NCBI GenBank assembly: GCA_002083825.1 | Contig: DAZV01000048.1 | Coordinates: forward strand, 1-64,000 | Origin: Candidatus Sericytochromatia bacterium S15B-MN24 CBMW_12 | GTDB lineage: Bacteria > Cyanobacteriota > Sericytochromatia > S15B-MN24 > UBA4093 | Direction of reading: 5' to 3' | Length of the DNA: 64,000 bases | Shown: positions 15,389-23,879 of the stretch, piece after piece | Position numbering within the stretch: the first letter of the stretch is position 1 | How the letters are laid out: each line of letters starts with the position of its first letter | The notes under the pieces: generated by a model | The model's database searches: none | What the model was told of the DNA's origin: nothing | The model's input: only the letters and a program-made list of their open reading frames with translations | Position numbers and translations under genes: made by a program

Positions 15389-18300
15389 TCAAGATCGGTC
15401 TTGCCTGCTTGGCAGGAAGGAGCGCGCGGAGCGAATGGTGAGACGGTCCTCCTGCAGGAGGTCGATGAGTTCCTGGGTCGCTTGCTCCAGTGCGGGCGGG
15501 TGTTGGCTAGAGAGGGCATGCTGAGCGATATTCGCTATCCGGAGAGCCGACTCAATGTGCTCCTGCATCGCCAGCGCCACCATATTGGCGCGATAGCCGG
15601 AATTTGAGCCAGGTTCGAGTTTCAGCAGGTCGGTTGCAACCGTCTCGAGCGAGTGCCAGTCATCTTTTTTGGCCAGGAGGCAAAAGAGCTCCTCATAGGC
15701 CTCCATGGCCAGGCGCCGCAGCCTCTCTCGCTCGAACATGCACCACGACTGATCTTGAAAGTCCTCAAGGAAGGGGCCCTGATAAAGACGGATGGCTTTC
15801 ATGTACAAGGCCATGCGGTCCTCGGCGGAAAGTGCCCGCCGCCGGGCCTGAAGACAGGCCTGTTGGAAATCCCACACGTCGCAGCGGATGTTGAGGCCTT
15901 GGTTGAAGAAGTAGCGGCTATCCCGGAACAAGATGAAGCGGGAAGGTTGGCCTTTGCCCAGGTCAGGCTCCAAGGCCTGGCGAAGCCGGGTGATCACCAT
16001 GTGCACGGTAGAGCGTGCCGGCTCTTCGTCGGGATAAAGCAGATCCAACAGATTGTCCTTGGTCGTTCCCGAAGGGGTCAGCAGCAAATAGGTCAGGACG
16101 ATCCGCGTGTTGATGCTGCGCCAGTTGCGGTAGGGAACAAGCTCTCCCTCGATTCTCACCTCGAAATGGCCGAGACAATTCAGTTCCATGGCTGGCGTAG
16201 ACACCCCGAACGCCGAGAGTTCGGGAGCGGGGTAACCGAACTGGGCGCAAAGCTTGTGGAGGTGCGACAAGTGCGACTCCGCGCGGTTTGCCTGACCGAG
16301 GGAAACCGCGCACTGGTAGGAAAGTCGCGCGACGTGATAGCTCTGGTAGTGATTCGGAGAGAGGCGGAGGGCGCCAGAGACGGTTTGCAGCAGCTCCTCG
16401 GCCTCTTTATACCGATCGGTCTTCAAGTCGATTTCCGCTTGAAGCAACGCCGCCTCCAGCATGTCCGGATCGTGGAGCGACTTGTTTGCAATCGTCAGGG
16501 TTCGCTCGATCGATGCTGCAGCCGCTTGAGAATCCTGCTGGTGGAGATGGGCCTCGGCAAGCCCCAAATGGGCATTGATCTGGGACAGGTGATCACCGGT
16601 CTCGATGGCCTCTCCTAGCGAGAGCTCAAGGGCGTCGATCGCCTTCAAGACCTGGTCCTGATGAAGCTGGAACTGGCCCAGGGTCCAATTCAAGTAGATC
16701 CGGTCACGTTTGGACGCGATTCGTTCGGCGAGGGCCATCCCCTTTCCCAGAGCATTCCAGCCTTCCGCTAACTGTCCCAGGTACAGATGGCACATGGCCA
16801 GATTGGAGAGGGTCATCGGCATGGGGATCCGTCCACCGCACTCCGCCTGGCGGATCGATTCGAGATAGTAACCGATGGCCTGGTAGAAATGGCCTGCCTT
16901 GGCGAAGCTGAGGCCCAGATTATGAAGGACGCGGGCAAGCCCATCCGTATCGTCCGTTTCGCGGTAGAGGTCCATCGCCTTTTGAAGACTCGTCTTGGCG
17001 CTGTCGAGGTCGAACGTCGAGAGATGATACAAGCCGAGGACGTTGTAGCAGAATCCCAGAACGACGTTTGGAGGTGGCGGCTGAATGGCGAGGGCTTGCT
17101 GTGAGTACTTCCACTGCTTGTCGATGTCGCCCCTGGCCCCGTAGGCGGCAGCGAGGCCGGCGAGAATCCAAGGAAGCGCGAAGCCGGACGACTTGCTGGC
17201 CTGAGGCTCGGCTTCGCTCAGCAACTCGATCGCTCTGCTCAGCTGGCCGTCACGCCGGGCGATCTCGCCTTGGAGGTAGCCCAGCCAGGCCGATTGCTTC
17301 TGCCACTCCAGCGGAAATCCCGCGATGTTCGACCGAATCGTCTCCAGGCGCCCTGCTCTGAGCAAGCTCACAAAAGTGCTGACGAGCAGGTGTTCGGCCT
17401 CTTGCCATTCCCCTGCCAGTAGCAAAAGGCGAATCGACTCTTCCGGGCTGCCAAGGGCCGAGCCCTGCCTCATCAGGATCTCCTTGCGCTGCGCCGAGTT
17501 CGGAAGCGCCAGGGTCTCTCGTTGCAGGAAGTCCTTGAAGATCGGGTGAAATTGAAAACCGGTCGATGATTGGGTGATAAATGTTCGATTTTGACTTATC
17601 GTCTCAAGAAACGACTCGGCGGTGGTCCCGAACAGCGAGCGGCAGAGGTCCAGATCGAGTTGAGGAAGGAAGGCCGTGGACAAGAGCTGGGTCTTGAACT
17701 CCGGGGGCAAGTGATCGAAGATCTCCTCTGAAAGATAGGAGAACAAGATCTCGGGCTTCTCCAATCGGTCGAGCCTGGGCTCGCCCTCTCCTTCGAGCGC
17801 ATACATGAGGCCCGTGATCCACCCTCCCGTTCGCTCGAAAAGCTGATCGACGAGATTGGCAGCGGGTGGTTTGCCAGTGCGCTCAAGAAGCCATTGCGAG
17901 ATTTCAGGGGGAGTCAGCGCGAGGGTGTCGGCTCCGATTTCGACGACCTGGTTTCGGAGCTGGTAGCTCGCGGTCTTGAGCGGCGGAGGCTCCCGGCCGC
18001 TCATGATCAGCTGGGCGTCTTCAGGCCAGTTGGCGACGAGGATTTCGAGGGCTTTCAGCGCCTCCTCGGTTTGTGGGAGATGCTGGACATCGTCGAGGAT
18101 GAGAAGGAAGCAAGAGGTTCGATGGCTGGGGAGTTCGCTGCACAGTAGACTCATCGCCTGGACGAGGCCGCGAGAGCCGAGAGTCTCGATGATTTCGAGC
18201 GCCGCCGACGAGATGGCCGGGAAATGGCAAGCCAAACCGAGGAGCAACTGGCGGAAAAAGACGACCGGATCGTTCTCGCTGGGTGACAGGGAGTACCAAA

Positions 18301-18511
18301 GGCCTGGATCGGCCTTTTGGCGAAAGTAGTCTGCGAGAAGCGTCGTCTTTCCCGTCCCTGCGCCACCCTGGACCAGAGTGAGTCGCTTGGTGGGAAGAAA
18401 GCCTACTTGCAGTTGTTGCAGCAAGGTATCGCGCCGCCAATCACCTTCGGGCGGTTGGGGCGGGGAAAGCTTTCGTCGCAGGGCGAGCGGCAAGTGGGAT
18501 GGATTGGTCAA
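15389..18511 (-). CDS. MalT-type STAND ATPase with TPRs and C-terminal SARP/BTAD transcription regulator
   Basis: 1040 residues. The N-terminal NTPase has P-loop VQGGAGTGKTTLLADYF (about 43-60) and LLILDDVQHL (about 138-147, Walker B). A winged-helix/arm region is followed by a TPR superhelix (about 390-760). The C-terminal part is a DNA-binding OmpR-type winged helix (about 785-870, LNCLGHFEVRIEG ... TKDNLLDLLYPDEEPA) joined to a bacterial transcriptional activation domain (about 885-1000, CDVWDFQQAC ... YQGPFLEDF). This is the AfsR/SARP plan with the effector domain at the C-terminus instead of the N-terminus. It is likely an ATP- and ligand-controlled activator; the target genes are unknown. 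Its last 20 codons lie inside the 769-bp repeat. Confidence 0.9.
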   Translation of the reverse strand: MTNPSHLPLALRRKLSPPQPPEGDWRRDTLLQQLQVGFLPTKRLTLVQGGAGTGKTTLLADYFRQKADPGLWYSLSPSENDPVVFFRQLLLGLACHFPAISSAALEIIETLGSRGLVQAMSLLCSELPSHRTSCFLLILDDVQHLPQTEEALKALEILVANWPEDAQLIMSGREPPPLKTASYQLRNQVVEIGADTLALTPPEISQWLLERTGKPPAANLVDQLFERTGGWITGLMYALEGEGEPRLDRLEKPEILFSYLSEEIFDHLPPEFKTQLLSTAFLPQLDLDLCRSLFGTTAESFLETISQNRTFITQSSTGFQFHPIFKDFLQRETLALPNSAQRKEILMRQGSALGSPEESIRLLLLAGEWQEAEHLLVSTFVSLLRAGRLETIRSNIAGFPLEWQKQSAWLGYLQGEIARRDGQLSRAIELLSEAEPQASKSSGFALPWILAGLAAAYGARGDIDKQWKYSQQALAIQPPPPNVVLGFCYNVLGLYHLSTFDLDSAKTSLQKAMDLYRETDDTDGLARVLHNLGLSFAKAGHFYQAIGYYLESIRQAECGGRIPMPMTLSNLAMCHLYLGQLAEGWNALGKGMALAERIASKRDRIYLNWTLGQFQLHQDQVLKAIDALELSLGEAIETGDHLSQINAHLGLAEAHLHQQDSQAAAASIERTLTIANKSLHDPDMLEAALLQAEIDLKTDRYKEAEELLQTVSGALRLSPNHYQSYHVARLSYQCAVSLGQANRAESHLSHLHKLCAQFGYPAPELSAFGVSTPAMELNCLGHFEVRIEGELVPYRNWRSINTRIVLTYLLLTPSGTTKDNLLDLLYPDEEPARSTVHMVITRLRQALEPDLGKGQPSRFILFRDSRYFFNQGLNIRCDVWDFQQACLQARRRALSAEDRMALYMKAIRLYQGPFLEDFQDQSWCMFERERLRRLAMEAYEELFCLLAKKDDWHSLETVATDLLKLEPGSNSGYRANMVALAMQEHIESALRIANIAQHALSSQHPPALEQATQELIDLLQEDRLTIRSARSFLPSRQDRS

Positions 18512-18841
18512 GTTCTAACCTCGGGCGTTCAGGTCTTTGAGCAGGAGGCGAGTGCCTCAGCACCTCATGCCATGCGGCGAATGAGCTCCTGCCCCGCCTC
18601 TCTAGTTTACCGAAAGTCTCGGGATCCAGCAGGAGGTGGGTTCCATCGGGGACGACAAGGGCCAGATTCTGAATCCGATCCGAGATCAGTCGTCGGGCCA
18701 GTCGTTCGGTCGGGGCGCCCGCGAGGACTTGGTATTCCGCTTCGATCCGACCCCTACTCGAGGGGGTGCATGACCCCCTCCTGAGCATCCTTCCACCCGC
18801 CAGAACCCCCTCGGGCGCCCCTGCCGTGAGATAATGACGGC
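18512..18841. other. Intergenic region between the SARP regulator and recF
   Basis: A minus-strand frame (18788 down into 18441) contains protein-like text such as LVVPDGTHLLLDPETFGKL, but it has no ribosome binding site and runs into the regulator gene. It could be a remnant of a gene or the region's leader. GAGATAATG at about 18826 is a weak -10 candidate for recF. Nothing else is recognised. Confidence 0.35.
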
Positions 18842-19128
18842 ATGTTCCTACGATCCCTGTCCCTGGAGAATTTCCGCAACTACACCGCGCTGCAGCTCAG
18901 TTTCGATCGGCACATGGTCATCTTTCTCGGCGACAACGCCCAGGGCAAGACCAACCTGCTGGAGGCCATCAACCTCATCGCCACGGGCGTATCGCCGTTT
19001 GCGGGCCGCGAGCAGGAGCTGATCCGCTGGGGTCAAGAGTCGGCGATCATCCGGTCCGTAAGCGAACGGGAGCTGGGGCCCATCGGCATCGATCTGCTCT
19101 TCAAATCGAATGGCCGGCGCGCGATCCG
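18842..19128 (+). pseudogene. recF: recF, 5' fragment truncated by a duplicated segment
   Basis: The first 95 codons of RecF, the recombination mediator that loads RecA at gaps. It shows LENFRNYTALQLSF and Walker A GDNAQGKTNLLEAI, and a GREQELIRWG segment typical of the family. At 19129 the sequence switches exactly into the 769-bp repeat; the remaining three quarters (including the signature and Walker B motifs) are absent from the window. The reading frame adds only six foreign residues before a stop. The fragment cannot be functional RecF; a complete copy may exist elsewhere. Confidence 0.9.
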
Positions 19129-19470
19129 ACTGATAGCTTTGGGGATTTGAAACGGGGATGTGCGTCCAGCCACCTCTAAGTAAGCATGCCCTAAAGGTAG
19201 ATGATCAGGACCTTGGATTCTGTTAACTTTCCTAAAGAAGAATTTTACATTTTGAGGAGCTTTCCCCCGAGGATGTCCGGCCGGTTTGGGTAGCCGATGG
19301 AAGGCGTTGACGTTTTCCATCGGCTACCCAACGAGGATAACACTGTTTTAATACACATTTGTTGCTCGCCAAAGAAAGTTCGGCCGCTCGCCGCGTATAA
19401 TTCTCTTGTTGCTGGGCACCTCGCTTGCAAGGGCAGCGAGGAGAGTGGATGCAGCGACAAGGAGGAAACG

Positions 19471-19734
19471 ATGGATTTCAAGGTAAGCAGCGCGAGGAAA
19501 GCGGATCCCCTTCAAAAGATGGCGGCCAACTTCAAGGCTGACGGAAGAATCACGCCTCAAGAAGCGCGGAATTTTACGATAACCTGTTTCAACTCAATCT
19601 TGAAGCGCAACCCGACCCCTGTTGAGCTAGCGGCGCTGAGTGCCGAGTTCACGAAGCCCGACACCAGGTGGGGCCAGGACATTTCCAAATACATCGGGGA
19701 TCTGGTTGCATGGAAGGCTGCTGGAGGCAGGTAA
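19471..19734 (+). CDS. 87-residue hypothetical protein, paralogue 2
   Basis: Same length, ribosome binding site (AAGGAGGAAACG) and ends as the protein at 15022. About 16 of 87 residues differ, while the frame is fully intact and the first 16 and last 18 residues are almost unchanged. The survival of an open frame after enough time for this divergence suggests selection for a product. Function unknown. Confidence 0.65.
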   Translation: MDFKVSSARKADPLQKMAANFKADGRITPQEARNFTITCFNSILKRNPTPVELAALSAEFTKPDTRWGQDISKYIGDLVAWKAAGGR

Positions 19735-19765
19735 GCCACGAGTCGTCTAGGAATTCACCGAGGAC

Positions 19766-19805
19766 AATCGATCAGGGGCACCCAACTGGGTGCCCCTGAT
19801 CGATT
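19766..19805. terminator. Palindrome after paralogue 2
   Basis: Counterpart of 15317-15356 with a central AC instead of GC, so the stem is 18 bp with a 4-base loop. Likely terminator of the 87-residue gene. Confidence 0.7.
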
Positions 19806-19897
19806 TGATGCCCGGTAGGGTCGCTGAAGCGCGCGCGTCAAGATCGGTCTTGCCTGCTTGGCAGGAAGGAGCGCACGGAGCGAATGGTGAGACGGTC

Positions 19898-20140
19898 AGG
19901 AACTTCGGTCACGGTGCCCTTTTCGATCCGTGCAATTGAGCGGATTCCTCCCAATCGACGGATAGCTTGACGGTGTGCCCATTTCGAACGATCTTGCGCT
20001 CGTTCACCCGCGCGCACGCAGCCTCGACCGCCAGCATGAGGTCCCGATCGCGCGAGGCGCGGATGCGTAGGAGCCCACGATGCGCCCCGTCGAGATCACG
20101 GCCCAGGTGCCCGTGGCGAGCGCACCTCAGAACCTTTCCC
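19898..20140 (-). pseudogene. Possible frameshifted gene remnant 3' of the methyltransferase
   Basis: On the minus strand one frame reads ATGTWAVISTGRIVGSYAS and a second, downstream frame continues RDRDLMLAVEAACARVNER then KIVRNGHTVKLSVDWEES before a stop near 19913. Together they look like one protein broken by a frameshift. The right edge meets the 769-bp repeat, so this may be what lay beside recF before the insertion. Family not recognised. Confidence 0.3.
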
Positions 20141-20755
20141 TCACTCGATGCGCCGCGCCTTCAGCACCATGTCGTGAATGCTGATGGTTCGCCCCTCCCG
20201 GTCCGTGACGCTGCGCGGTCGCGTGCCTCCCAAGAGGATCTCCCAGCGGCCGGGTGCCAGCGATGCTGCCACGTCGTCCGCCGTAAAGTACAGGTCGGGG
20301 ATCGGCGGCCGGCCAATCGTCGTCTCCAGATCGGAAGGGTGATGGGCGACCACGAGCAGCGTGCCGCCCGGCCGTACGGCCCGAGCGAGCCGACCAAAGA
20401 GCGCCGCGCGCTCGGCAGGCGGGATGTGCAGGAATTGAAGCGAAACCAAGTCGTAAGCGTCCGCCGGCGGCTGCCAAGCAAGTATGTCGGCTTGAAGCCA
20501 GCTCACCTGGCGATCCCCGTCGGCGGCGCGCCCGCGGTCGAGCGCGACGTTCGAGATATCCGTCGCCGTCACGCGCCAGTCGCGTTTCGCGAGCCAGATC
20601 GCATCCGAGCCCTCGCCGCAACCCACGTCCAAGGCCGTCCCGGGCTCGAGGCCCGCGATGTCTTGAGCCAAGAAGAGATTCGGCTCGCTATCCCACGCCG
20701 CTTTACGCTGCTGGTACATCCGATCCCAGAACGCCGCATCAAAGTCTTGGTTCAT
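20141..20755 (-). CDS. Class I SAM-dependent methyltransferase
   Basis: 204 residues. Motif I is LDVGCGEGSDAIWLA (about residues 37-51), motif II WRVTATDIS, and post-motifs DLVSLQFLHIPPAE and RPGGTLLVVAHHPSD complete the Rossmann fold. The N-terminal FWDRMYQQRKAAWDSEPN pattern is typical of thiopurine/tellurite-resistance (TehB-like) and tetracycline-cluster type methyltransferases. Acceptor unknown. It lies 118 bases downstream of an Rrf2 regulator on the same strand and may be its regulated partner. Confidence 0.88.
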   Translation of the reverse strand: MNQDFDAAFWDRMYQQRKAAWDSEPNLFLAQDIAGLEPGTALDVGCGEGSDAIWLAKRDWRVTATDISNVALDRGRAADGDRQVSWLQADILAWQPPADAYDLVSLQFLHIPPAERAALFGRLARAVRPGGTLLVVAHHPSDLETTIGRPPIPDLYFTADDVAASLAPGRWEILLGGTRPRSVTDREGRTISIHDMVLKARRIE

Positions 20756-20873
20756 GCTACCTCCTTCTTGTCATGGTGGAGCGACGGGCGGTCAGGCCAT
20801 GGCTGGAGCCGCCCCACGATGGTCCTTGTCAGCCGTGCCGCCACCGAACGCCACGTCGTAGAGGGCTTCCCAA

Positions 20874-21338
20874 TCAGGGGTCGGAGTCGGGGACATGAAA
20901 CCGCCCGTTGAGTGCCCTTGGATGGCGCCGATCGAAGGCTTCCGACAACGCGGCAAGGGTGACCGCGCGCAGCCGGGCGAGAACCATGGCCTCCGCTTCC
21001 GCGAACGTTTGGTCCAAGGCCGTGTTCACCGCTTGCTCGACAAGGCATTGGGACTGCTCGCTGCGGTGGCCGATCGCGAAGAGTTCGGGTTCGCCGAGGG
21101 CCTCGTACACGTCGTAGAGCGTGATGGCGTCGAGGGGGCGCTTGACGACCCAGCCGCCGCCATGGCCCTTCTCGGACGATACGAGGCCCCGCTCCCGCAG
21201 CCCCGCCAGCGTCCGGCGCACCAGCACGGGATTCGTCCGCAACATGCGTGCGAGCTCTTCCGACGTGAGCTGCCGCCCGGCATGCGCCATGTGGAGCAGG
21301 ATGTGGAGCATGGAGGAGAGTCGGCTGTCGCGTTTCAT
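20874..21338 (-). CDS. Rrf2 family transcriptional regulator
   Basis: 154 residues from ATG 21338. It has winged-helix features SRLSSMLHILLHMA, TSEELARMLRTNPVLVRRTL and LRERGLVSSEKGHGGGW, followed by the dimerisation helix ITLYDVYEALGE. A single Cys (SQCLVEQAV) occurs where Rrf2 iron-sulfur sensors such as IscR/NsrR have three, so it is probably a non-cluster Rrf2 member of the YwnA/CymR type. An upstream in-frame ATG at 21410 would add 24 unconserved residues. The start overlaps an inverted repeat (21336-21358), suggesting autoregulation. It is likely cotranscribed with the methyltransferase. Confidence 0.88.
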   Translation of the reverse strand: MKRDSRLSSMLHILLHMAHAGRQLTSEELARMLRTNPVLVRRTLAGLRERGLVSSEKGHGGGWVVKRPLDAITLYDVYEALGEPELFAIGHRSEQSQCLVEQAVNTALDQTFAEAEAMVLARLRAVTLAALSEAFDRRHPRALNGRFHVPDSDP

Positions 21339-21358
21339 GTAACTATTGATATTACATG
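21336..21358. promoter_or_regulatory. Candidate Rrf2 operator, overlapping the start codon
   Basis: CATGTAA and TTACATG separated by nine A/T-rich bases. On the minus strand TAATAT lies about 10 bases before the ATG, so transcription may begin at or next to the start codon (leaderless mRNA); no Shine-Dalgarno is present. The dyad is suitable for a dimeric Rrf2 regulator. Confidence 0.6.
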
Positions 21359-21440
21359 ATGGGGCGAAAGTCAAGCCTCGCGTCCGAGGTAGCCGCGAAT
21401 CGTGCTTCATGACCGGAGCGGTATCAGGATGTCTTGCCTA

Positions 21441-21522
21441 CGGTGAACGGCCACTACGAGGAAGGACAGGCCCCAGGATCATCCGGTTACACTTCGTATG
21501 CGAAGAGGTCATCGCGGTTTGA
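21441..21522 (+). pseudogene. Frameshifted 3' fragment of a hicB-like gene
   Basis: CCACTACGAG...CAGGCCCC...ATCATCCGG...GAGGTCATCGCGGTTTGA matches the last 80 bases of the intact hicB-like gene (5720-5799) with a one-base deletion in the run of Cs. Only the 3' third is present. It marks another case in this window of a copied gene end. Confidence 0.8.
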
Positions 21523-21773
21523 GGCTGCCCCGAGACGTCTACGGGATTTGGCACGGCGAGGTCACCGAAAGCCTCCAGCCATGGAGCTTCGGCAGGCTGA
21601 TCTTCTCGGGGCATCGCATCTTGACGGCCAGCGCCTCCGTCGCCTCGTTGGAAGGCCAGGAGGCGCAAGCCCATGCGTGGTGGTTAGAGAACCAATGTCA
21701 GCAAGCCTCACGGGTTGCGCAGCTCCCCTACGTGGCCATGCCCATGAAGGGGCTCCCCTTCATCTATCGATAG
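21498..21773 (+). pseudogene. Hypothetical 91-codon frame, probably a gene remnant
   Basis: This frame begins inside the hicB remnant and runs to a TAG at 21771. The residues after about position 12 (VYGIWHGEVTESLQPWSFGR, then LEGQEAQAHAWWLENQC) look protein-like. The first codons come from the hicB fragment in another frame, so it has no proper start. I take it as a truncated gene of unknown family. Confidence 0.3.
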
Positions 21774-21820
21774 GCCAACGATCCCCGGGTCACCAGGCGA
21801 ACGGGGTGCACGAAGCAGTG

Positions 21821-21848
21821 CGCCCTCGATCGGAGACGATCGAGGGCG
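21821..21848. terminator. 12-bp perfect stem with GAGA tetraloop
   Basis: CGCCCTCGATCG-GAGA-CGATCGAGGGCG. No T tract follows on either strand. It lies beyond the 3' end of the minus-strand gene ending at 21928, so it may be a processing or termination hairpin for that transcript. Confidence 0.5.
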
Positions 21849-21927
21849 TGATGTCTGGATTGAATGGTCACTGCCTCCTACGCCAAGCCACCCGCCCAGC
21901 TCGAGTGCGTTAGGGTGCGCCCTCGAG

Positions 21928-23082
21928 CTACCCGTGCGCGGCCCGGCTCTCCTGTTCTAAGAGCGCGATATCATCGGCCCAATCGTGCAACTCGCCTACC
22001 TCGTTGCGGCGGCGGCGGCCCGCAACGCTTACCGTTCGGTTCAGCTTTGGCCCGATGGTGTCGTCATGAGATCCCTTTTCGATTCGGTATATCCGGAACC
22101 CCTCCTCGGTGTCCAGGCCGATCTTCGGCTCTTCACCGCGCAAGGTTATGCTCTTGAGCGTACCCGTGGCGGCAATATCGATCTCCTCGGCTGCCCGTTG
22201 CAGGGCCACGGTGATCCGAGCTTGAATCGCGGGCGAGAACGATGCTTGACGAGGCGATCTTCCACCGAGGCCCGTCGATAGATCGACCTGTCCAACGACC
22301 TTGCCATCTGGGGCGAGATCCCTGAACGCCCTCAGGAAGGCTTTTGCATAGTCCGGATCTTCAACCACTTCATGGATGCGATCAGGATCATCCGCGATGG
22401 CGGACGCAAGAGCGATCATTTGATCTGCAACAGCCTGGGGGGTCGCAAGAACGTTATCCATGGCCTGCTGCTGTGGCCCGACCAGCACGAAGCGCATCGC
22501 ATAGCTGCCCGCAAGCGCAGGAAGATCAAGGATTTGAAATCGTGAAGCAAGCTGGGAAGGACCTGCTTTCCGGAAGGCTTTCCTCTCCATCCATTCCGCT
22601 ACTCGAATGAGCAGAGGGGCGATCACATCTCGACGTTCACCTACCACCTGACTGGGTGCAATCCCAATGCCGATCTGCCCCCCAGACAGCCGAGCCTCCA
22701 GTGGAACGAACGTACCAGACGGACCAATCTGGCGCACGAGATCCTGGGTCTGCCAGGCCCGATCGAGCAAGTTGCGAAGCTCGGTCACTCCGTCTTGAAT
22801 CAACATGTCAGGACGGGCGAGGAAGGCGCACGCGGTACTTGCCGCAGCTTCCCAGTTCTCAGCCCGGATCCAGAGTGACACGGCACTGACGGCCAACGCG
22901 CTCCGCACGCGCAACGCATCCGCACCCACGTCCCTGGCGACCGCAGCCTCAAGCTCAGCCGCCTCCACAAAGAGCACCTTCGCTTGGTCGATGTCGCCCC
23001 GTCTCTCAGCTTGCTCGGCTTTGAAGGCAAGCTCTTCGCTCTGGCGACTACGAGAATCGTCTAGATAACTCGTCATACCCAC
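21928..23082 (-). CDS. Hypothetical protein with helical repeats and a beta-rich C-terminal domain
   Basis: 384 residues, family not recognised. Residues 15-130 are TPR-like helical (EELAFKAEQAERRGDIDQAK, VLFVEAAELEAAVARDV). The middle and C-terminal parts alternate strands and helices, with SITLRGEEPKIGLDTEEG and RIYRIEKGSHDDTIGPKLNR near the end, followed by an acidic tail. No transmembrane segment is evident. Its start overlaps the end of the gene at 23073-23603 by 10 bases, so the two are translationally coupled, with the upstream gene translated first. The pair probably acts together. Confidence 0.6.
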   Translation of the reverse strand: MGMTSYLDDSRSRQSEELAFKAEQAERRGDIDQAKVLFVEAAELEAAVARDVGADALRVRSALAVSAVSLWIRAENWEAAASTACAFLARPDMLIQDGVTELRNLLDRAWQTQDLVRQIGPSGTFVPLEARLSGGQIGIGIAPSQVVGERRDVIAPLLIRVAEWMERKAFRKAGPSQLASRFQILDLPALAGSYAMRFVLVGPQQQAMDNVLATPQAVADQMIALASAIADDPDRIHEVVEDPDYAKAFLRAFRDLAPDGKVVGQVDLSTGLGGRSPRQASFSPAIQARITVALQRAAEEIDIAATGTLKSITLRGEEPKIGLDTEEGFRIYRIEKGSHDDTIGPKLNRTVSVAGRRRRNEVGELHDWADDIALLEQESRAAHG

Positions 23083-23603
23083 CTGCCGATCGCTATGGCT
23101 GGCTCTTCAAACTGGACGACAACCGCACGTCCTGGGCGATTCAGTTGGCCACCGCCTACTTGATCGATCTTCACTCGAAGGCGCTTCAGGAGGCCGCCAC
23201 CTTGGAAGATCCCCGACACCTCAAGCTTGAGGAAGTCATTCTCCGGCTCGCCATTCCTGACCATCAAGTAGTCAGCACCTGAACCATGGAAGGCGCGCTT
23301 GACGACCCGGAAGCCGAGTTCATGCATGGCGGCGATCGCCACCGCGCAGGCCGCATCCTCCGTCGCATCCTTGTTGTTGGAATGGGAAGCTATCGCCCGC
23401 TCGTCAGGTGCCGTCCAGATGATCCTGGCTGGCCGATCGATTTCATCCTCCACCCATCTCATCGGTGTCGGAGGTGCGGCATGATGAGCGGCCATCACGA
23501 CAGACGCCGCCTCAACCAGAGCGCCGACGAGCGCAGGGCTGAGACTGCATCGAGCATGCAGCGTCGTCAGGTCGAGATCGGCCATACATGTCTCCGGGAT
23601 CAT
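23073..23603 (-). CDS. Hypothetical protein with a nuclease-like GSGADYLM...LEVSGI motif
   Basis: 176 residues from 23603; a start at the internal ATG 23585 (MADLDLTT) is also reasonable. The C-terminal half has GSGADYLMVRNGE and, 12 residues later, LKLEVSGIFQGGG. The Asp followed by a strand with Glu-x-Ser resembles the core of PD-(D/E)XK-like proteins of unknown function, where the usual Lys is replaced. I cannot prove a nuclease fold from the sequence. It overlaps the TPR-like gene downstream by 10 bases and forms an operon with it. Confidence 0.55.
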   Translation of the reverse strand: MIPETCMADLDLTTLHARCSLSPALVGALVEAASVVMAAHHAAPPTPMRWVEDEIDRPARIIWTAPDERAIASHSNNKDATEDAACAVAIAAMHELGFRVVKRAFHGSGADYLMVRNGEPENDFLKLEVSGIFQGGGLLKRLRVKIDQVGGGQLNRPGRAVVVQFEEPAIAIGRWV

Positions 23604-23879
23604 CCCCCCATCCTACAAGTGGAGGGTCTTCTTGTTATACCCCAATCACCAGATGGCGGCGAGGGCATACCCTTCGCGGGGATCCACTGTCGGCTGCTGA
23701 ACAAGCTACGGCAAGCTCACCATCTTTTTCAACGGCTGCTGCCTCAATGGTCGAGACGCATCAAGCTGCGCCTTCACTCGCCGGAGGCGTAGCTGAACAT
23801 CTATCCCTCTGTGCCGACCTTTCACGGAGCCGACGAATGCTCGCTGTTGTCAAATTCGGTCCCGCAACTGAGAGAGGGG

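Larger units (their letters stand above)
14680..15448. repeat. 769-bp direct repeat, copy 1 (source copy)
   Basis: Runs from ACTGATAGCTTTGGGG to GTGAGACGGTC. It is repeated with point differences at 19129-19897. It contains a promoter-like TATAAT at 14947, the small gene at 15022, a 40-bp palindrome, and the last 60 bases of the minus-strand regulator gene. Because the regulator gene is intact here and only its tail is present in the other copy, this copy is the source. No transposase or terminal inverted repeats are visible. Confidence 0.9.
19129..19897. repeat. 769-bp direct repeat, copy 2 (inserted in recF)
   Basis: Same boundaries as 14680-15448: ACTGATAG at the left, AGACGGTC at the right. 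The copy includes the leader with TATAAT, the small gene at 19471, the palindrome, and about 55 bases of the regulator gene 3' end, now without the gene. No target duplication is obvious; the sequence after 19897 is not recF, so the event came with a deletion or rearrangement. Confidence 0.9.

Noticed and set aside
14680-19897. Insertion sequence or composite transposon bounded by the 769-bp repeats
   Set aside because: No transposase gene, terminal inverted repeats or target duplications are visible.
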